Origin: Negativicutes bacterium
GTDB lineage: Bacteria; Bacillota_C; Negativicutes; Sporomusales_B; JARLHX01
Reading direction: 5' to 3'
Assembly: GCA_031292035.1 (NCBI GenBank)
Contig: JARLHX010000423.1
Span: 184,357 to 248,356 of the forward strand
Length of the DNA stretch: 64,000 bases
Part shown: positions 35,755 through 45,650 of the stretch, in pieces
Layout of the letters: each line of letters starts with the position of its first letter
Numbering within the stretch: the stretch's first letter is position 1
The notes under the pieces: model-generated
The model's input: the letters and a program-made list of their open reading frames with translations, nothing else
The model's database searches: none
What the model was told of the DNA's origin: nothing
Translations under genes and position numbers: made by a program

Positions 35755-36953
35755 TTGGCAATCAATATTTACCGCAAATTCCCTATGGCACCAGAGATTT
35801 TTTGCCCAAAGAAGCCCAGCGAAAACGGGTGGTTGAGAGCGCCTTGGCGGAATTGTTCGCACGCTGGGGGTACGACGAGGTCGTAACTCCGACCTTCGAA
35901 TATCTCGAGACCCTGACGGTTGGCGCTGGCGCAGATATGGCCCAGAATCTGTTCAAATTCTTCGATAAAAATAATCGGATACTGGCTTTGCGGCCTGATA
36001 TGACTACGCCGATGGCCCGGGTGGCTGCCACCCGCCTCCACGAGAGTAATCCGCCCCTTCGCCTCTTCTACCTGACCAATGTCTTCCGCCATGAGCAGGC
36101 CCAAACCGGCCGGCAATGCGAGTTTTATCAGGCCGGAGTGGAACTGCTGGGAGCCGCCGGACCGGCAGCTGACGCCGAGGTGGTCGCACTGGCGGTAGAA
36201 TCGCTGCTGAAGGCCGGATTGAATCATTTTCAGGTGGGTCTGGGGCAGGTGGAATTTATCAACGGCGTCATGGCCGAGAGTGAGCTCACCCTGGCTGAAC
36301 AGCAGCAGGTCAAGCAGGCGATGGTTAGCCATGATCTGGTGGGGCTGGGGGAAATTCTGGCCACCAGCCGGCTCAGCGTTCCGGCGCAACGGCTGATCCG
36401 CGAAATACCGCTACTGCACGGCGGCGACAAAATCATCGGGGAGGCCGACCGCCTGGTAAAGAATGACGCCAGCCGGAAGGCTCTTGCCAACCTTGTCGAT
36501 ATACGGCACCTCTTGGTCAGCTATGGCGTCGATCGCTATGTCAATTTCGACCTGGGGCTGATCCGCGATTTTGACTATTACACCGGGATGGTGTTCGAAG
36601 CGTATACCCCCGGTCTTGGTTTCCCGCTCTGCGGCGGGGGCCGCTATGACAAAATGGTCGAGGCTTTTGGTTCCGACTGCCCGGCTACCGGCTTTGCCCT
36701 GGGGATTGAGCGGGTATTGCTGGCCCTCGAACGCCAGGGGATTTCACTGCCGTCGTCGACTCGGGATGTTTATGTCAGTTGGAACTATGGGGCGCTTGAC
36801 GAGGCCATCGCGGCTGCGGGCCGCCTAAGGCGGGAAGGGCGGACGGTGGAACTGGCCCTTTCAGCCCAATCCCGATCGGCGGCCGAAGCCGAGCAGAAGG
36901 CCAAGGGTTATGGCGAACTGGCCTATTTCGGCGATAAAGCTCATGCTGAATAG
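35751..36953 (+). CDS. hisZ: ATP phosphoribosyltransferase regulatory subunit
   Basis: A 400-residue class II tRNA-synthetase-like protein (HisRS paralogue) that partners the short HisG and gives histidine feedback control. GTRDFLPKEAQRKR, FEYLETLTVG, LALRPDMTTPMARV and FYLTNVFRHEQAQTGRQCEFYQAGVEL are typical. YYTGMVFEAYTPGLGFPLCGGGRYDKM is motif 3 region. It lacks the anticodon domain detail of true HisRS, and the short hisG at 38652 requires it. Confidence 0.95.
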   Translation: MIGNQYLPQIPYGTRDFLPKEAQRKRVVESALAELFARWGYDEVVTPTFEYLETLTVGAGADMAQNLFKFFDKNNRILALRPDMTTPMARVAATRLHESNPPLRLFYLTNVFRHEQAQTGRQCEFYQAGVELLGAAGPAADAEVVALAVESLLKAGLNHFQVGLGQVEFINGVMAESELTLAEQQQVKQAMVSHDLVGLGEILATSRLSVPAQRLIREIPLLHGGDKIIGEADRLVKNDASRKALANLVDIRHLLVSYGVDRYVNFDLGLIRDFDYYTGMVFEAYTPGLGFPLCGGGRYDKMVEAFGSDCPATGFALGIERVLLALERQGISLPSSTRDVYVSWNYGALDEAIAAAGRLRREGRTVELALSAQSRSAAEAEQKAKGYGELAYFGDKAHAE

Positions 36954-37470
36954 GGTAAAACAGGTTATTGCAGCCCTCACTGCCAAGGTGACTGCTGCCG
37001 ACCGCGGCTTTATCAGGGAAACCTTGCGGGCTGAAGAGCAGGCCCTCTTTTACGCCATGAATCTGCCTGACCAGCGCCATTCCCTAAATGTCGCTTATAC
37101 TGCTCTTGAAATGGCCGAAGGGCGGGCTGAGGTAGACAGAGGGCTGCTGCTGAAAAGCGCCCTCCTGCATGACGTTGGGAAGATAAAGGGTGACGTCAGT
37201 ACCCTGGACAAAATCCTGACAGTTCTTGCTCATCGCATTGCGCCTTGCTGGGCCGAAGGATGGGGCCAGCGGGGGCGGGGCGGCAAGGTGGCCAATCTCC
37301 GGCATGCCTTCCACACCTACTTTCATCACCCGGAGCGCAGCGCCGAATTGCTGGCCGCCGTCGGCGTCGAGCAGGAGATTATCGGCATTATCCGTCGCCA
37401 TCACGCCGAGCCCCAGCCGGACGATCAACCGGAGCTCATTCTCCTTCGTCAGGCTGACGACCTGCACTGA
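36943..37470 (+). CDS. HD-domain phosphohydrolase-like protein
   Basis: A 175-residue protein from ATG 36943, overlapping the hisZ end by 11 nt. Metal-binding residues of an HD fold are visible: His46 in DQRHSLNVA, HD at residues 76-77 in LLHDVGKIKG, and a later HH pair in HAFHTYFHHPERSAELL and RRHHAEPQ. The family includes phosphatases and nucleotidases; the substrate is unknown. The overlap with hisZ suggests co-expression with histidine genes, though many Negativicute genes of this type are unlinked, so function is not inferred. Confidence 0.78.
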   Translation: MLNRVKQVIAALTAKVTAADRGFIRETLRAEEQALFYAMNLPDQRHSLNVAYTALEMAEGRAEVDRGLLLKSALLHDVGKIKGDVSTLDKILTVLAHRIAPCWAEGWGQRGRGGKVANLRHAFHTYFHHPERSAELLAAVGVEQEIIGIIRRHHAEPQPDDQPELILLRQADDLH

Positions 37471-37488
37471 CCGGGCTGCAAAATACAA

Positions 37489-37523
37489 AAAGGACTGTCC
37501 CCGGGTATCCGGAGCAGTCCTTT
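37489..37523. terminator. Bidirectional terminator
   Basis: AAAGGACTG (37489-37497) and CAGTCCTTT (37515-37523) between convergent genes; A-rich before and T-rich after. Confidence 0.75.
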
Positions 37524-37545
37524 CAACTATCAGGATGGTTTTTTC

Positions 37546-38505
37546 CTAGTACCCTTTTATTTTGTCTACAAGGTTGACCATTTCGCGGTTTTCGGTGTAG
37601 CGGGTGAGATTGTCGACAAACAGTTTGATTGCCCGGTCGAGATAGGGGGGCGATTGTCCGCCGACATGAGGGGTGATAATGACATCCGGCCTGTCCCACA
37701 GAGGACTGGACTGCGGCAGCGGCTCCTCTTCAAAGACATCGAGGCCGGCCCCGCGGATGAGACCCTTTTCGAGGGCACCGACCAGGTCTTTTTCCCGGAC
37801 TATGGCGCCGCGGGCAATATTGAAGAAATAAGCCGATGGTTTCATGGCTGCAAACTGCCGCAGACCGAATAATCCATTGGTTTCTTCGGTGAGAGGCAGG
37901 GCCACCACCACGAAATCGGCGACGCCGAGCATTTCTTCCAACTGGTCGGGGGTATACAATTTATTCACGAAAATCTCGCTGGTAATTTCCCGTTTGACAG
38001 CTACCACATTCATGCCCAGCCCTTTGGCTTTTTTGGCGAGTTCGCGGCCGATACTCCCCAGGCCGACAATACCCAGCGTCTTTTCGTGAATTTCGGTGGT
38101 GAACTCTTTTTGCCGCTTCCACTCCTTGGCGGTCTGCTGGCGGATATAGAGGTTGAGGCCGCGGCTGAAGGCTAAAATCAGGGCGAAGACGTGCTCTGAT
38201 ATGGGGATGCCGTGGATCCCTTTGGAATTGGTCAAAATGGTGTCGGCCGTCTGGAGCTCCGGAAAAATTAAATTCTCCACCCCGGCACTCAAGGCGTGGA
38301 CCCATTTGAGGCGGGGGGCGGCGGCGTACAGGGCCCGGATGTCGTGCATTCCCCAGGCCACCAAAATATCGGTAGCGGCGATCCATTCGCCGGCGTGTTC
38401 CAGGTCGGTGTGAACGACGGTAATCTCCGGCATAACCTCTTTGATCGCAGCCACATGCCGGTCAGCCAGCCGGTTGAGAATAAGGATGTTGGGCGCGGAC
38501 GCCAT
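37546..38505 (-). CDS. D-2-hydroxyacid dehydrogenase (NAD-dependent)
   Basis: A 319-residue enzyme of the phosphoglycerate/formate dehydrogenase family. The Rossmann motif GIVGLGSIGRELA lies near residue 145. The catalytic set is Arg in NIARGAIV, Glu in DVFEEEPLP and His in ITPHVGGQSP. The N-terminal substrate domain resembles GhrA- or ketopantoate-type reductases more than SerA, and no ACT domain is present. It is transcribed against hisZ and hisG and splits the histidine genes in two. Likely reduces a 2-keto acid; the exact substrate is unknown. Confidence 0.88.
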   Translation of the reverse strand: MASAPNILILNRLADRHVAAIKEVMPEITVVHTDLEHAGEWIAATDILVAWGMHDIRALYAAAPRLKWVHALSAGVENLIFPELQTADTILTNSKGIHGIPISEHVFALILAFSRGLNLYIRQQTAKEWKRQKEFTTEIHEKTLGIVGLGSIGRELAKKAKGLGMNVVAVKREITSEIFVNKLYTPDQLEEMLGVADFVVVALPLTEETNGLFGLRQFAAMKPSAYFFNIARGAIVREKDLVGALEKGLIRGAGLDVFEEEPLPQSSPLWDRPDVIITPHVGGQSPPYLDRAIKLFVDNLTRYTENREMVNLVDKIKGY

Positions 38506-38577
38506 CGAAATTCCCCCTTTGCAGTTTAGTATTTGTCAAATACTTCTACATATACAGCGATTTTCCTATCTAAGGGG

Positions 38578-38606
38578 TTGACGAATTTACTGCCTTGTGT
38601 TATCAT
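38578..38606 (+). promoter_or_regulatory. Promoter of the hisG-hisIE operon
   Basis: TTGACG (38578-38583), 17-nt spacer, TATCAT (38601-38606). The leader is only about 40 nt, so no T-box fits. Confidence 0.7.
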
Positions 38607-38621
38607 ACTAACATATTATCA

Positions 38622-38637
38622 CTTTAAATAACTAAAG
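38622..38637. promoter_or_regulatory. Palindrome in the his leader, possible HisR-like operator
   Basis: CTTTA and TAAAG (38622-38626, 38633-38637) form an inverted repeat just after the predicted transcription start and before the hisG ribosome-binding site. A TrpR-family repressor encoded with hisZ would be the obvious candidate, but the site is short. Confidence 0.35.
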
Positions 38638-38651
38638 CGCAGGAGGCAATT

Positions 38652-39317
38652 ATGACTTCCAGTGATATGAATTATCTTACAATCGCTCTGCCGAAAGGCA
38701 AATTGTTTGAGCCGGCGGCCCGGATGCTGGCTGAGGCTGGCTATACAGCCGAAGGCCTGAGCGAGAATTCCCGCAAGCTGGTAATCACCAATGAGGAGAA
38801 AAAAATCCGCTTTGTCATCACCAAGACCGGTGATCTGCCGACCTATGTGGAATACGGCGCAGCCGACATCGGCATTATCGGCAAGGATGTCCTTCTGGAG
38901 GAAGGCAAGGATGTGTATGAGCTGGTCGACTTAAAGTTCGGGCTTTGCCGGATGGTGGTTGCCGTGCCTGAGGCTCTGGTCCAGGATAAACTGGCCGATT
39001 ATGCCCATATGCGGGTGGCTACTAAATATCCGCACATTGCTGAACGATTTTTCCACGCCGCCGGCATCCAGGTAGAGATCATCAAACTGAATGGCTCGAT
39101 CGAACTGGCTCCGATGGTGGGCTTGGCTGAGATTATCGTCGATTTGGTGGAGACCGGCCGGACCCTCAAAGAAAATAAATTGGTGGAAGTGGCCACCATT
39201 CATCAGGCGACCGCCCGGTTTATTGCCAACCGGGTGAGCTTTAAAATGAAATTTGACCGCATCAACCAACTGACCGAGGAATTGCGGCGGCTGGAGAGCG
39301 CCGGGGTGGGACAATGA
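38652..39317 (+). CDS. hisG: ATP phosphoribosyltransferase, short form catalytic subunit
   Basis: A 221-residue HisG-S, which starts histidine synthesis from ATP and PRPP. LTIALPKGKLFEPA at the N-terminus, FVITKTGDLPTYVEYGAADIGI, and the PRPP loop in LADIIVDLVETGRTLKEN (here LAEIIVDLVETG) are canonical. It lacks the C-terminal ACT-like domain of long HisG, so it needs HisZ, encoded at 35751. GGAGG precedes ATG 38652. The end overlaps hisD by 4 nt. Confidence 0.97.
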   Translation: MTSSDMNYLTIALPKGKLFEPAARMLAEAGYTAEGLSENSRKLVITNEEKKIRFVITKTGDLPTYVEYGAADIGIIGKDVLLEEGKDVYELVDLKFGLCRMVVAVPEALVQDKLADYAHMRVATKYPHIAERFFHAAGIQVEIIKLNGSIELAPMVGLAEIIVDLVETGRTLKENKLVEVATIHQATARFIANRVSFKMKFDRINQLTEELRRLESAGVGQ

Positions 39318-40654
39318 AACTGATTGATACCCGGACCATGGCCGGGGAAGAGATGGCCGCTTTGCTTAGGAAACCGGCTTTTGACGCTGTAGAATTGAGC
39401 GAAGGAATCAGCGCCCGGATCGAGAGCACCTTTGGCGAACGGTTGTCTGCCGCGGCGGTGGTGGAGAAGATTGTGGACGGCATCCGGGCTGAGGGAGATG
39501 CAGCCCTTTTACGCTATACGGAAATGATCGACGGAGTCAAGCTGACAGCCGACGCTCTGGCGGTGACTGAGGCGGAATTCACTGCAGCAATGGCGGCTGT
39601 CGACCCTGAAGTGCTGGCATCACTCCGCCGGGCGGTCGCCAATGTGCGCCGCTATCATGAGGAGCAACTGCCCAAGTCCTGGCTGACTTACCGCGAACAC
39701 GGCGCCATACTGGGACAGAGCTGCCTGCCGCTCGAGCGTGTCGGTATTTATGTTCCAGGCGGCACCGCCGCCTATCCCTCTTCGGTGATTATGAACGCCG
39801 TGCCTGCGGTTGTGGCCGGCGTCAGCGAAATCATCATGGCTGTACCGCCAGCCCGGGACGGCAGTGTAAACCCGAATGTACTGGCCGCCGCCCGGGAGGC
39901 AGGAGTGACTAAGGTCTATAAGATGGGCGGGGCCCAGGCCGTTGCGGCCCTGGCTTTTGGCACAGCGACCGTGCCCAAGGTGGATAAAATCACCGGCCCA
40001 GGCAATATTTTCGTGACCTTGGCGAAAAAGGCGGTCTATGGCCACTGCGGCATTGATATGCTGGCCGGTCCGAGCGAAATCCTCATTGTCGCCGACCAAA
40101 CGGCCGATCCGGTCTATGTGGCGGCCGACATGCTCAGCCAGGCCGAACACGACGTTTTGGCCTCCAGTATTTTAATTACCGACAGTCCTGAACTGGCCCG
40201 GCAGGTGGCCGAAGAGGCCGAGCGGCAACTGGCTCTCCTGCCGCGCCGGGAAATCGCCGCCGCCGCGCTGGCCGGCCACGGGCTGATTCTCATCACCGCC
40301 GATATTGCCACCGCGATGGAGCTTGCCAATATCGCAGCCCCGGAGCATCTGGAGATTTTGACGGTGGAACCCTTCCGGCTGTTGCCCTATGTGCGGCACG
40401 CCGGGGCGGTCTTTCTTGGTCCCTATTCGCCTGAACCGCTGGGCGACTACCTGGCCGGACCAAATCATGTACTGCCAACAGGCGGCACAGCCCGGTTTTA
40501 CTCGGTGCTGAATGTCGAAACCTTTATGAAACGAACCAGTATTATTGCCTATACCAAAGAAGCATTGGCCGCAGTCAGTGACGACGTCATCCGCTTGGCA
40601 ACCGCCGAAGGTCTGGAGGCCCACGCCAACGCGGTCAGGATGAGGGGGAAATAA
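39314..40654 (+). CDS. hisD: Histidinol dehydrogenase
   Basis: A 446-residue Zn-dependent, NAD+-using enzyme of the last two steps. GIYVPGGTAAYPSSVIMNAVPA, QAVAALAFGT, KITGPGNIFV, DMLAGPSEILIVAD and the late HAGAVFLGPYSPEPLGDY with GPNHVLPTGGTARF hold the catalytic and zinc residues. Slightly longer than many homologues because of the N-terminal extension. ATG overlaps the hisG stop. Confidence 0.97.
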   Translation: MKLIDTRTMAGEEMAALLRKPAFDAVELSEGISARIESTFGERLSAAAVVEKIVDGIRAEGDAALLRYTEMIDGVKLTADALAVTEAEFTAAMAAVDPEVLASLRRAVANVRRYHEEQLPKSWLTYREHGAILGQSCLPLERVGIYVPGGTAAYPSSVIMNAVPAVVAGVSEIIMAVPPARDGSVNPNVLAAAREAGVTKVYKMGGAQAVAALAFGTATVPKVDKITGPGNIFVTLAKKAVYGHCGIDMLAGPSEILIVADQTADPVYVAADMLSQAEHDVLASSILITDSPELARQVAEEAERQLALLPRREIAAAALAGHGLILITADIATAMELANIAAPEHLEILTVEPFRLLPYVRHAGAVFLGPYSPEPLGDYLAGPNHVLPTGGTARFYSVLNVETFMKRTSIIAYTKEALAAVSDDVIRLATAEGLEAHANAVRMRGK

Positions 40655-40655
40655 A

Positions 40656-41711
40656 GTGTTCAAACTGCGTGAAGGACTGGAAACACTAAAATCCTATAGT
40701 ATTGAAGAAGGGGATTGGGCTGTCAAACTGGATGCCAATGAATGCGCCGACAATCTGCCGGCGCTGGTGCTCCAGCAGGTGGCCGAACGGCTGGCGGCCC
40801 TGCCCTTTAACCGTTACCCGGAAATAACCCAGTATGGTCTGCGCCAACAAATCGCCGCCAGCCTCGGGCTGACAGCCGAAAATGTTGCCATCGGCAACGG
40901 CTCCAGCCAACTGCTCCAAGCCTTATGCTATATTTTCGGCGGCCCTGGGCGGAAATTGCTTTTCCCCCATCCGTCTTTCTCCATGTACTCCATTTACGCC
41001 AAACTGGCTGACGCTCAGCCCGTCCTGGTGGAACTGGAACCCGACTATAGCCTGCCGCCGGAGAAGGTACTTGCTGCCATCCGGCGCGAAAAGCCACACT
41101 TAGTGGTGTTGTGCAACCCCAATAACCCCACCGGTACTGTTATGCCGCTTGCTGCTGTGGAGGCGGTGGTGGCCGGGTCGGATTGCCCGGTAGTGGTGGA
41201 CGAAGCCTACTGCGAGTTTCACAGCGAATCGGCAGTGGGACTGCTGGCCAAATACTCCAATCTGATAGTGGCCCGCACCTTTTCCAAAGCCTACGGTCTG
41301 GCGTCGGCCCGGGTGGGTTACGCTCTGGCCTCGGTCGAGATCACGGCGGCCCTATCCAAGGTGCTATTGCCTTTTAATATCAATATGCTGTCCTTGACGG
41401 CAGCCTCTGTTGTCTTTGCTGCCAGAGACCAATTCGCCGGACCCATCGCCCGGACGGTGGCCGAGCGGGAGAGCCTGGCGAAGGCCCTCGCGATCTTGCC
41501 TGGTTTTCAGGTCTATCCGTCAGCAACCAATTTCCTGTTGATTAAAACCGCAGCGGCGCCTGAGCTGGCTGCCGGACTAGCGGCCAAGGGGATTTGCATC
41601 CGCGACTTCAGCAAAGCGCCGGGGCTGGAAGGCTGCCTGCGGGTAACTGTGGGCACGGCAGCCGAAAACGACGCTTTTCTGGCAGCGGTCCGCGATTTTG
41701 GTAAAAAATAA
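40656..41711 (+). CDS. hisC: Histidinol-phosphate aminotransferase
   Basis: A 351-residue PLP enzyme (fold type I). [12 protein letters not shown] at the start, [35 protein letters not shown] and the PLP lysine motif [17 protein letters not shown] are canonical. The start is GTG 40656, one base after the hisD stop, with GAGGGGG upstream. Confidence 0.95.
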   Translation: MFKLREGLETLKSYSIEEGDWAVKLDANECADNLPALVLQQVAERLAALPFNRYPEITQYGLRQQIAASLGLTAENVAIGNGSSQLLQALCYIFGGPGRKLLFPHPSFSMYSIYAKLADAQPVLVELEPDYSLPPEKVLAAIRREKPHLVVLCNPNNPTGTVMPLAAVEAVVAGSDCPVVVDEAYCEFHSESAVGLLAKYSNLIVARTFSKAYGLASARVGYALASVEITAALSKVLLPFNINMLSLTAASVVFAARDQFAGPIARTVAERESLAKALAILPGFQVYPSATNFLLIKTAAAPELAAGLAAKGICIRDFSKAPGLEGCLRVTVGTAAENDAFLAAVRDFGKK

Positions 41712-41731
41712 AGTGGGGCGAGGTGGAAAAG

Positions 41732-42322
41732 ATGAGTGAACGCAAATCTCAGGTGGAACGAAATACAACCGAAACCAAGATCCAGCTGGCGCTGAATATC
41801 GACGGCCAAGGCCAGGCAAAGATCAGCACTGGAATCGGCTTTTTCGACCATATGCTGAATTTGTGGACCAAGCACGGTCTGTTTGACCTGACTGTGAAAG
41901 CCCAGGGCGATCTTGAGGTCGACGGCCATCACACGGTGGAAGATACCGGCATTGTGCTGGGCCAGGCGCTGGTCAAAGCTTTGGGGGATAAAAGCGGCAT
42001 CAGGCGTTATGGGACGGCTTTTGTCCCGATGGATGAGGCGCTGGCCATGGTAGTTGTCGACATCTCCGGCCGGCCCTTTCTGCAGTATGATGTCGACGCC
42101 CCGGCGACCCAGATCGGCGGGTATGCCAGCGAGCTGACCGAGGAATTTTTGCGGGCTCTGGCGGTAAATGCCGGGCTGACCATCCATGTGCGGCTGCTGT
42201 CCGGCAAGAACGCTCATCATATCACCGAAGCCATTTTCAAGGCGCTGGGGAGGGCGCTGGCCGAGGCCAGCCGCAAAGACGAACGGATCAGTGGCGTTAT
42301 GTCGACAAAAGGGGTACTATAG
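41732..42322 (+). CDS. hisB: Imidazoleglycerol-phosphate dehydratase
   Basis: A 196-residue Mn-dependent dehydratase, single-function form without the phosphatase domain. ATG 41732 fits the usual N-terminus and has AGGTGG 5 nt upstream. The two halves each carry metal ligands: [18 protein letters not shown], and later [18 protein letters not shown]. Histidinol-phosphatase is not fused and no separate hisK/hisN is seen in this operon; the HD protein at 36943 is not an obvious PHP phosphatase. Confidence 0.97.
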   Translation: MSERKSQVERNTTETKIQLALNIDGQGQAKISTGIGFFDHMLNLWTKHGLFDLTVKAQGDLEVDGHHTVEDTGIVLGQALVKALGDKSGIRRYGTAFVPMDEALAMVVVDISGRPFLQYDVDAPATQIGGYASELTEEFLRALAVNAGLTIHVRLLSGKNAHHITEAIFKALGRALAEASRKDERISGVMSTKGVL

Positions 42323-42338
42323 CGGAGGGTGAACCACA

Positions 42339-42947
42339 ATGATTGCAATTATCGATTATGGCATGGGCAACCTGTATAGCGTAGAAAAAGCCTTCGCCCG
42401 GCTGGGGGCCGAAGCGGTCGTCACCAGCGACCCGGCGGTGATCGGCGCGGCAGCCAAGGTTATCCTGCCGGGGGTGGGAGCGTTTGGTGACTGCATGCAT
42501 AACCTGGAGGAATATAAACTGGTGCCGGTTATCAAGGAAGTGGCCGCGCGGGGAACGCCCTTTCTTGGCATCTGCCTGGGACTGCAGATGCTGTTTGAGG
42601 GCAGTGAGGAAGATCCGGGGGTAGCCGGTCTCGGGATTTTCCCGGGGATGGTGCGCAAGATCAACGCTCCCGGTCTGAAGATCCCTCATATGGGCTGGAA
42701 CAGCCTGGAACTTGGCAGCCCCAGTCCCCTGCTTGCCGGGCTGCCGGCGGCGGCCTATGTCTATTTTGTCCACAGCTATCATGCTGTACCGGCCGATCCG
42801 GGACTGGTCACTGCAGCCACCGAATACGGCGAAAGGGTCACTGCAGCGGTGGGCCGCGCCAACATTCAGGCCGTGCAGTTTCATCCCGAGAAATCGGGCG
42901 ATGTCGGCCTGAAGATACTACAGAATTTTAAGGAGCTGGCTCTATGA
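42339..42947 (+). CDS. hisH: Imidazole glycerol phosphate synthase, glutaminase subunit
   Basis: A 202-residue class I glutamine amidotransferase. IDYGMGNLYSVEKAF, GICLGLQMLFEGSEE with the catalytic Cys, and VQFHPEKSGDVGL with the His-Glu pair. Feeds ammonia to HisF, encoded two genes on. Overlaps hisA by 4 nt. Confidence 0.97.
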   Translation: MIAIIDYGMGNLYSVEKAFARLGAEAVVTSDPAVIGAAAKVILPGVGAFGDCMHNLEEYKLVPVIKEVAARGTPFLGICLGLQMLFEGSEEDPGVAGLGIFPGMVRKINAPGLKIPHMGWNSLELGSPSPLLAGLPAAAYVYFVHSYHAVPADPGLVTAATEYGERVTAAVGRANIQAVQFHPEKSGDVGLKILQNFKELAL

Positions 42948-43678
42948 TTATTTTTCCGGCGATCGATATTCGCGGCGGCAAATGCGTGCGCCTGACCGAA
43001 GGCCGGTTTGACGCCGAAACAATATTTTCCGACAGCCCGCTGGATATGGCCCGCCGCTGGGTGAGCGAAGGAGCCGAGTTTTTGCATCTCGTGGACCTGG
43101 ACGGCGCCCTGGCTGGTAAATCGGTCAACATGGAGACCATCGCGGCCATCGCGAAGGAAGTGGCCATTCCGGTGCAGCTGGGCGGGGGCATCCGGACGCT
43201 GGCCAATATCGAGGCCATGCTGGCCGCCGGAGTGACCCGGGTCATCCTGGGTTCGGTGGCGGTGAAACAGCCTGAGCTGGTACGTGAAGCCTGCAAAAAA
43301 TACGGCGACAAGATCGTGGTCGGCATCGACGCCCGCGATGGCCAGGCTGCTGTCGAGGGCTGGGGGGTGAGCGGCGGCGTGGGGGCCGAGGAGTTGGCGG
43401 GCAAGATGGCTGCCGCTGGAGTGGCCCGCATCATTTATACCGATATCTCCCGTGACGGTACCCTTGCCGGAGTCAATGTGGGCGCTACCCGGGCTCTTGC
43501 CAGGGCAGCCGGTATCCCGGTCATCGCTTCCGGCGGGGTCAGCAGCCTGGCTGACATCACCGCCCTTAAGGCGGTGCAGGCTGACGGCATCGAAGGAGTC
43601 ATTATCGGCAAGGCCCTGTACACCGGCGCGGTCACCCTGCCGGAAGCCATCAGGGCAGCGCAGGGAGAGGTGCTGTAG
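42944..43678 (+). CDS. hisA: ProFAR isomerase
   Basis: A 244-residue (beta/alpha)8-barrel enzyme. IFPAIDIRGGKCVRL carries the first catalytic Asp, IPVQLGGGIR and YTDISRDGTL the second Asp, and ASGGVSSLADI the phosphate site. Stop is adjacent to the hisF start. Confidence 0.97.
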   Translation: MIIFPAIDIRGGKCVRLTEGRFDAETIFSDSPLDMARRWVSEGAEFLHLVDLDGALAGKSVNMETIAAIAKEVAIPVQLGGGIRTLANIEAMLAAGVTRVILGSVAVKQPELVREACKKYGDKIVVGIDARDGQAAVEGWGVSGGVGAEELAGKMAAAGVARIIYTDISRDGTLAGVNVGATRALARAAGIPVIASGGVSSLADITALKAVQADGIEGVIIGKALYTGAVTLPEAIRAAQGEVL

Positions 43679-44437
43679 ATGTACACCAAACGAATCATTC
43701 CCTGCCTGGATGTAAAAGACGGCCGGGTGGTCAAGGGAACGAATTTTGTCAGCCTGCGCGACGCCGGCGACCCGGTGGAACTAGCGTCGGTCTACGACAA
43801 AGAAATCGCCGACGAGCTGGTCTTTCTCGATATCACCGCTTCCTCTGACCAGCGCGAGACCATGGTCGACGTGGTGCGCCGCACCGCCGCCCAGGTCTTT
43901 ATTCCCTTCACCGTCGGCGGCGGCATCCGCTCGGTGGAAGATATCCGCAAAATGCTCAAAGCCGGGGCCGACAAGGTGTCGCTGAACACCGCGGCGGTCA
44001 AAAATCCCGAGCTGATTGCCGAGGGCGCCAAACGGTTCGGCTGCCAGTGTATCGTGCTGGCGGTAGATGCCCGGCAGACCGCCCCGGACAAGTGGGAAGT
44101 GTATATCAACGGCGGCCGTACTCCAACCGGAATCGATGTGCTGGAATGGGTCCAGCGGGCTACCGGGCTGGGGTCGGGCGAGATTCTCCTCACCAGTATG
44201 GATAAAGACGGCACCAAGGACGGCTACGACATCCCCCTCACCCGGGCGGTATCAGAAGCGGTGGGTGTGCCGGTGATCGCTTCCGGCGGGGCCGGGACGA
44301 TGGAACATTTTTACGACGTTCTCACCGCCGGCAAGGCTGACGCGGTGCTGGCGGCTTCGGTCTTTCACTACGGCCAGTTTACTGTCCGTCAAGTCAAGGA
44401 ATATCTCCGGTCGCGCGGAGTGGAGGTGCGGTTATGA
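43679..44437 (+). CDS. hisF: Imidazole glycerol phosphate synthase, cyclase subunit
   Basis: A 252-residue barrel homologous to His[52 protein letters not shown] and [11 protein letters not shown] are canonical. Makes imidazole glycerol phosphate and releases AICAR, which returns to PurH, so the his and pur pathways of this window are linked. Overlaps hisI by 4 nt. Confidence 0.98.
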   Translation: MYTKRIIPCLDVKDGRVVKGTNFVSLRDAGDPVELASVYDKEIADELVFLDITASSDQRETMVDVVRRTAAQVFIPFTVGGGIRSVEDIRKMLKAGADKVSLNTAAVKNPELIAEGAKRFGCQCIVLAVDARQTAPDKWEVYINGGRTPTGIDVLEWVQRATGLGSGEILLTSMDKDGTKDGYDIPLTRAVSEAVGVPVIASGGAGTMEHFYDVLTAGKADAVLAASVFHYGQFTVRQVKEYLRSRGVEVRL

Positions 44438-45081
44438 ATTTGGGCAATATTAAATTTAACCAGCACGGCCTGGTGCCGGCTGTGGTACAGGACGCGGCCA
44501 GCGGTACGGTGCTGATGCTGGCCTATATGAATGAAGAGGCGCTTGGGAAGACGCTGGCTACCGGGGTGACCTGGTTTTACAGCCGAAGCCGGCGCTGCCT
44601 TTGGCAAAAAGGCGAAACCTCGGGCCATGTCCAGACGGTGCGGGAACTTTACTATGACTGTGATGGCGACACCCTCCTGGTCAAGGTGGACCAAAGCGGC
44701 GTGGCCTGCCATGAAGGCACCTTTTCCTGTTTCAGCCGCAGACTGGATGACAGAGGGGCGGAACCAGCCGCTGAGGCCGCTGTGGTGGAAAACCGCCCGG
44801 CTGCAGCCATTCTCCACGAACTCTATCATGTTATCAACGACCGCAAAACCAATCCCAAGGAGGGTTCCTACACTAACTATCTCTTTGATAAGGGGCAGGA
44901 TAAAATCCTGAAAAAGGTGGGTGAGGAAGCAGCCGAAACCCTTATTGCCTCCAAAAATAACAGCAAGCAGGAGATCCTTTACGAAATGGCTGACCTCTGG
45001 TACCACTGCCTGGTGCTGCTGGCGTATCACAATATTACCCCCACCGAACTTCTCAGTGAACTGGCAGGCAGGCGGAAATAA
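44434..45081 (+). CDS. hisIE: Bifunctional phosphoribosyl-AMP cyclohydrolase / phosphoribosyl-ATP pyrophosphatase
   Basis: A 215-residue fusion. Residues 1-115 are HisI ([39 protein letters not shown], then [13 protein letters not shown] with metal-binding Cys residues). Residues about 120-212 are HisE ([33 protein letters not shown]), an all-alpha NTP pyrophosphohydrolase. Last gene of the operon. Confidence 0.97.
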   Translation: MNLGNIKFNQHGLVPAVVQDAASGTVLMLAYMNEEALGKTLATGVTWFYSRSRRCLWQKGETSGHVQTVRELYYDCDGDTLLVKVDQSGVACHEGTFSCFSRRLDDRGAEPAAEAAVVENRPAAAILHELYHVINDRKTNPKEGSYTNYLFDKGQDKILKKVGEEAAETLIASKNNSKQEILYEMADLWYHCLVLLAYHNITPTELLSELAGRRK

Positions 45082-45110
45082 TATTCAGCAAAGGCTAAGG
45101 AGGCGGCACG

Positions 45111-45587
45111 ATGGGATATCATATGCGCCGGCAGGATCGGGCCCTCGATGATGACGCCATCACGGCCATCCTCAAAAAAGGAAAATATATTGTCTTGTCG
45201 CTATGCCGCGATAACGAGCCCTATATCGTCACACTGAGTTATGGGTTTGACAGTGTTCACAATTGCCTGTACCTGCACTCGGCCAACGACGGGCTCAAGC
45301 TGGATTTTATCAGCGCCAACCGGGCGGTTTGCGGCACCGTGATTATCGACAGCGGCTATGTGGATGGCGAATGCGGCCATCAATATGAGACGGTGGTGGT
45401 ACGGGGGCAAATTCATGTTGCCGACACGCTGGATGAAAAGCGTTCCGGGGTTGACGTCATTCTGAATCACCTTGAAATGAATCCGCTCACCATCGCACAA
45501 AAGGCATTAAAAAACGATGGTGCTTATCGCGGGATTACCGTATTGCGGCTTGACATTTTGGAAATGACCGGCAAAAAAGGCCGCTAA
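45111..45587 (+). CDS. Pyridoxamine 5'-phosphate oxidase-like flavin-binding protein
   Basis: A 158-residue split-barrel protein. MRRQDRALDDDAITAIL, then KYIVLSLCRDNEPYIVTLSYGF and YLHSANDGLKLDFI fit the PNPOx-like family that binds FMN or another flavin. Such proteins are often called nitroimidazole-resistance-like. GGAGG precedes ATG 45111. It lies 29 nt after hisIE and ends at a terminator, so it may be co-transcribed, though a histidine role is not evident. Confidence 0.82.
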   Translation: MGYHMRRQDRALDDDAITAILKKGKYIVLSLCRDNEPYIVTLSYGFDSVHNCLYLHSANDGLKLDFISANRAVCGTVIIDSGYVDGECGHQYETVVVRGQIHVADTLDEKRSGVDVILNHLEMNPLTIAQKALKNDGAYRGITVLRLDILEMTGKKGR

Positions 45588-45591
45588 GCGC

Positions 45592-45626
45592 AAAATCTCT
45601 TGCCCATTTAGGCAAGAGATTTTTAT
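45592..45626 (+). terminator. Intrinsic terminator of the his operon region
   Basis: AAATCTCTTGCC and GGCAAGAGATTT arms around CATTTA, followed by a T-rich tail. Confidence 0.9.
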
Positions 45627-45650
45627 TTAGAGTCGCTTGTCATATTATTT

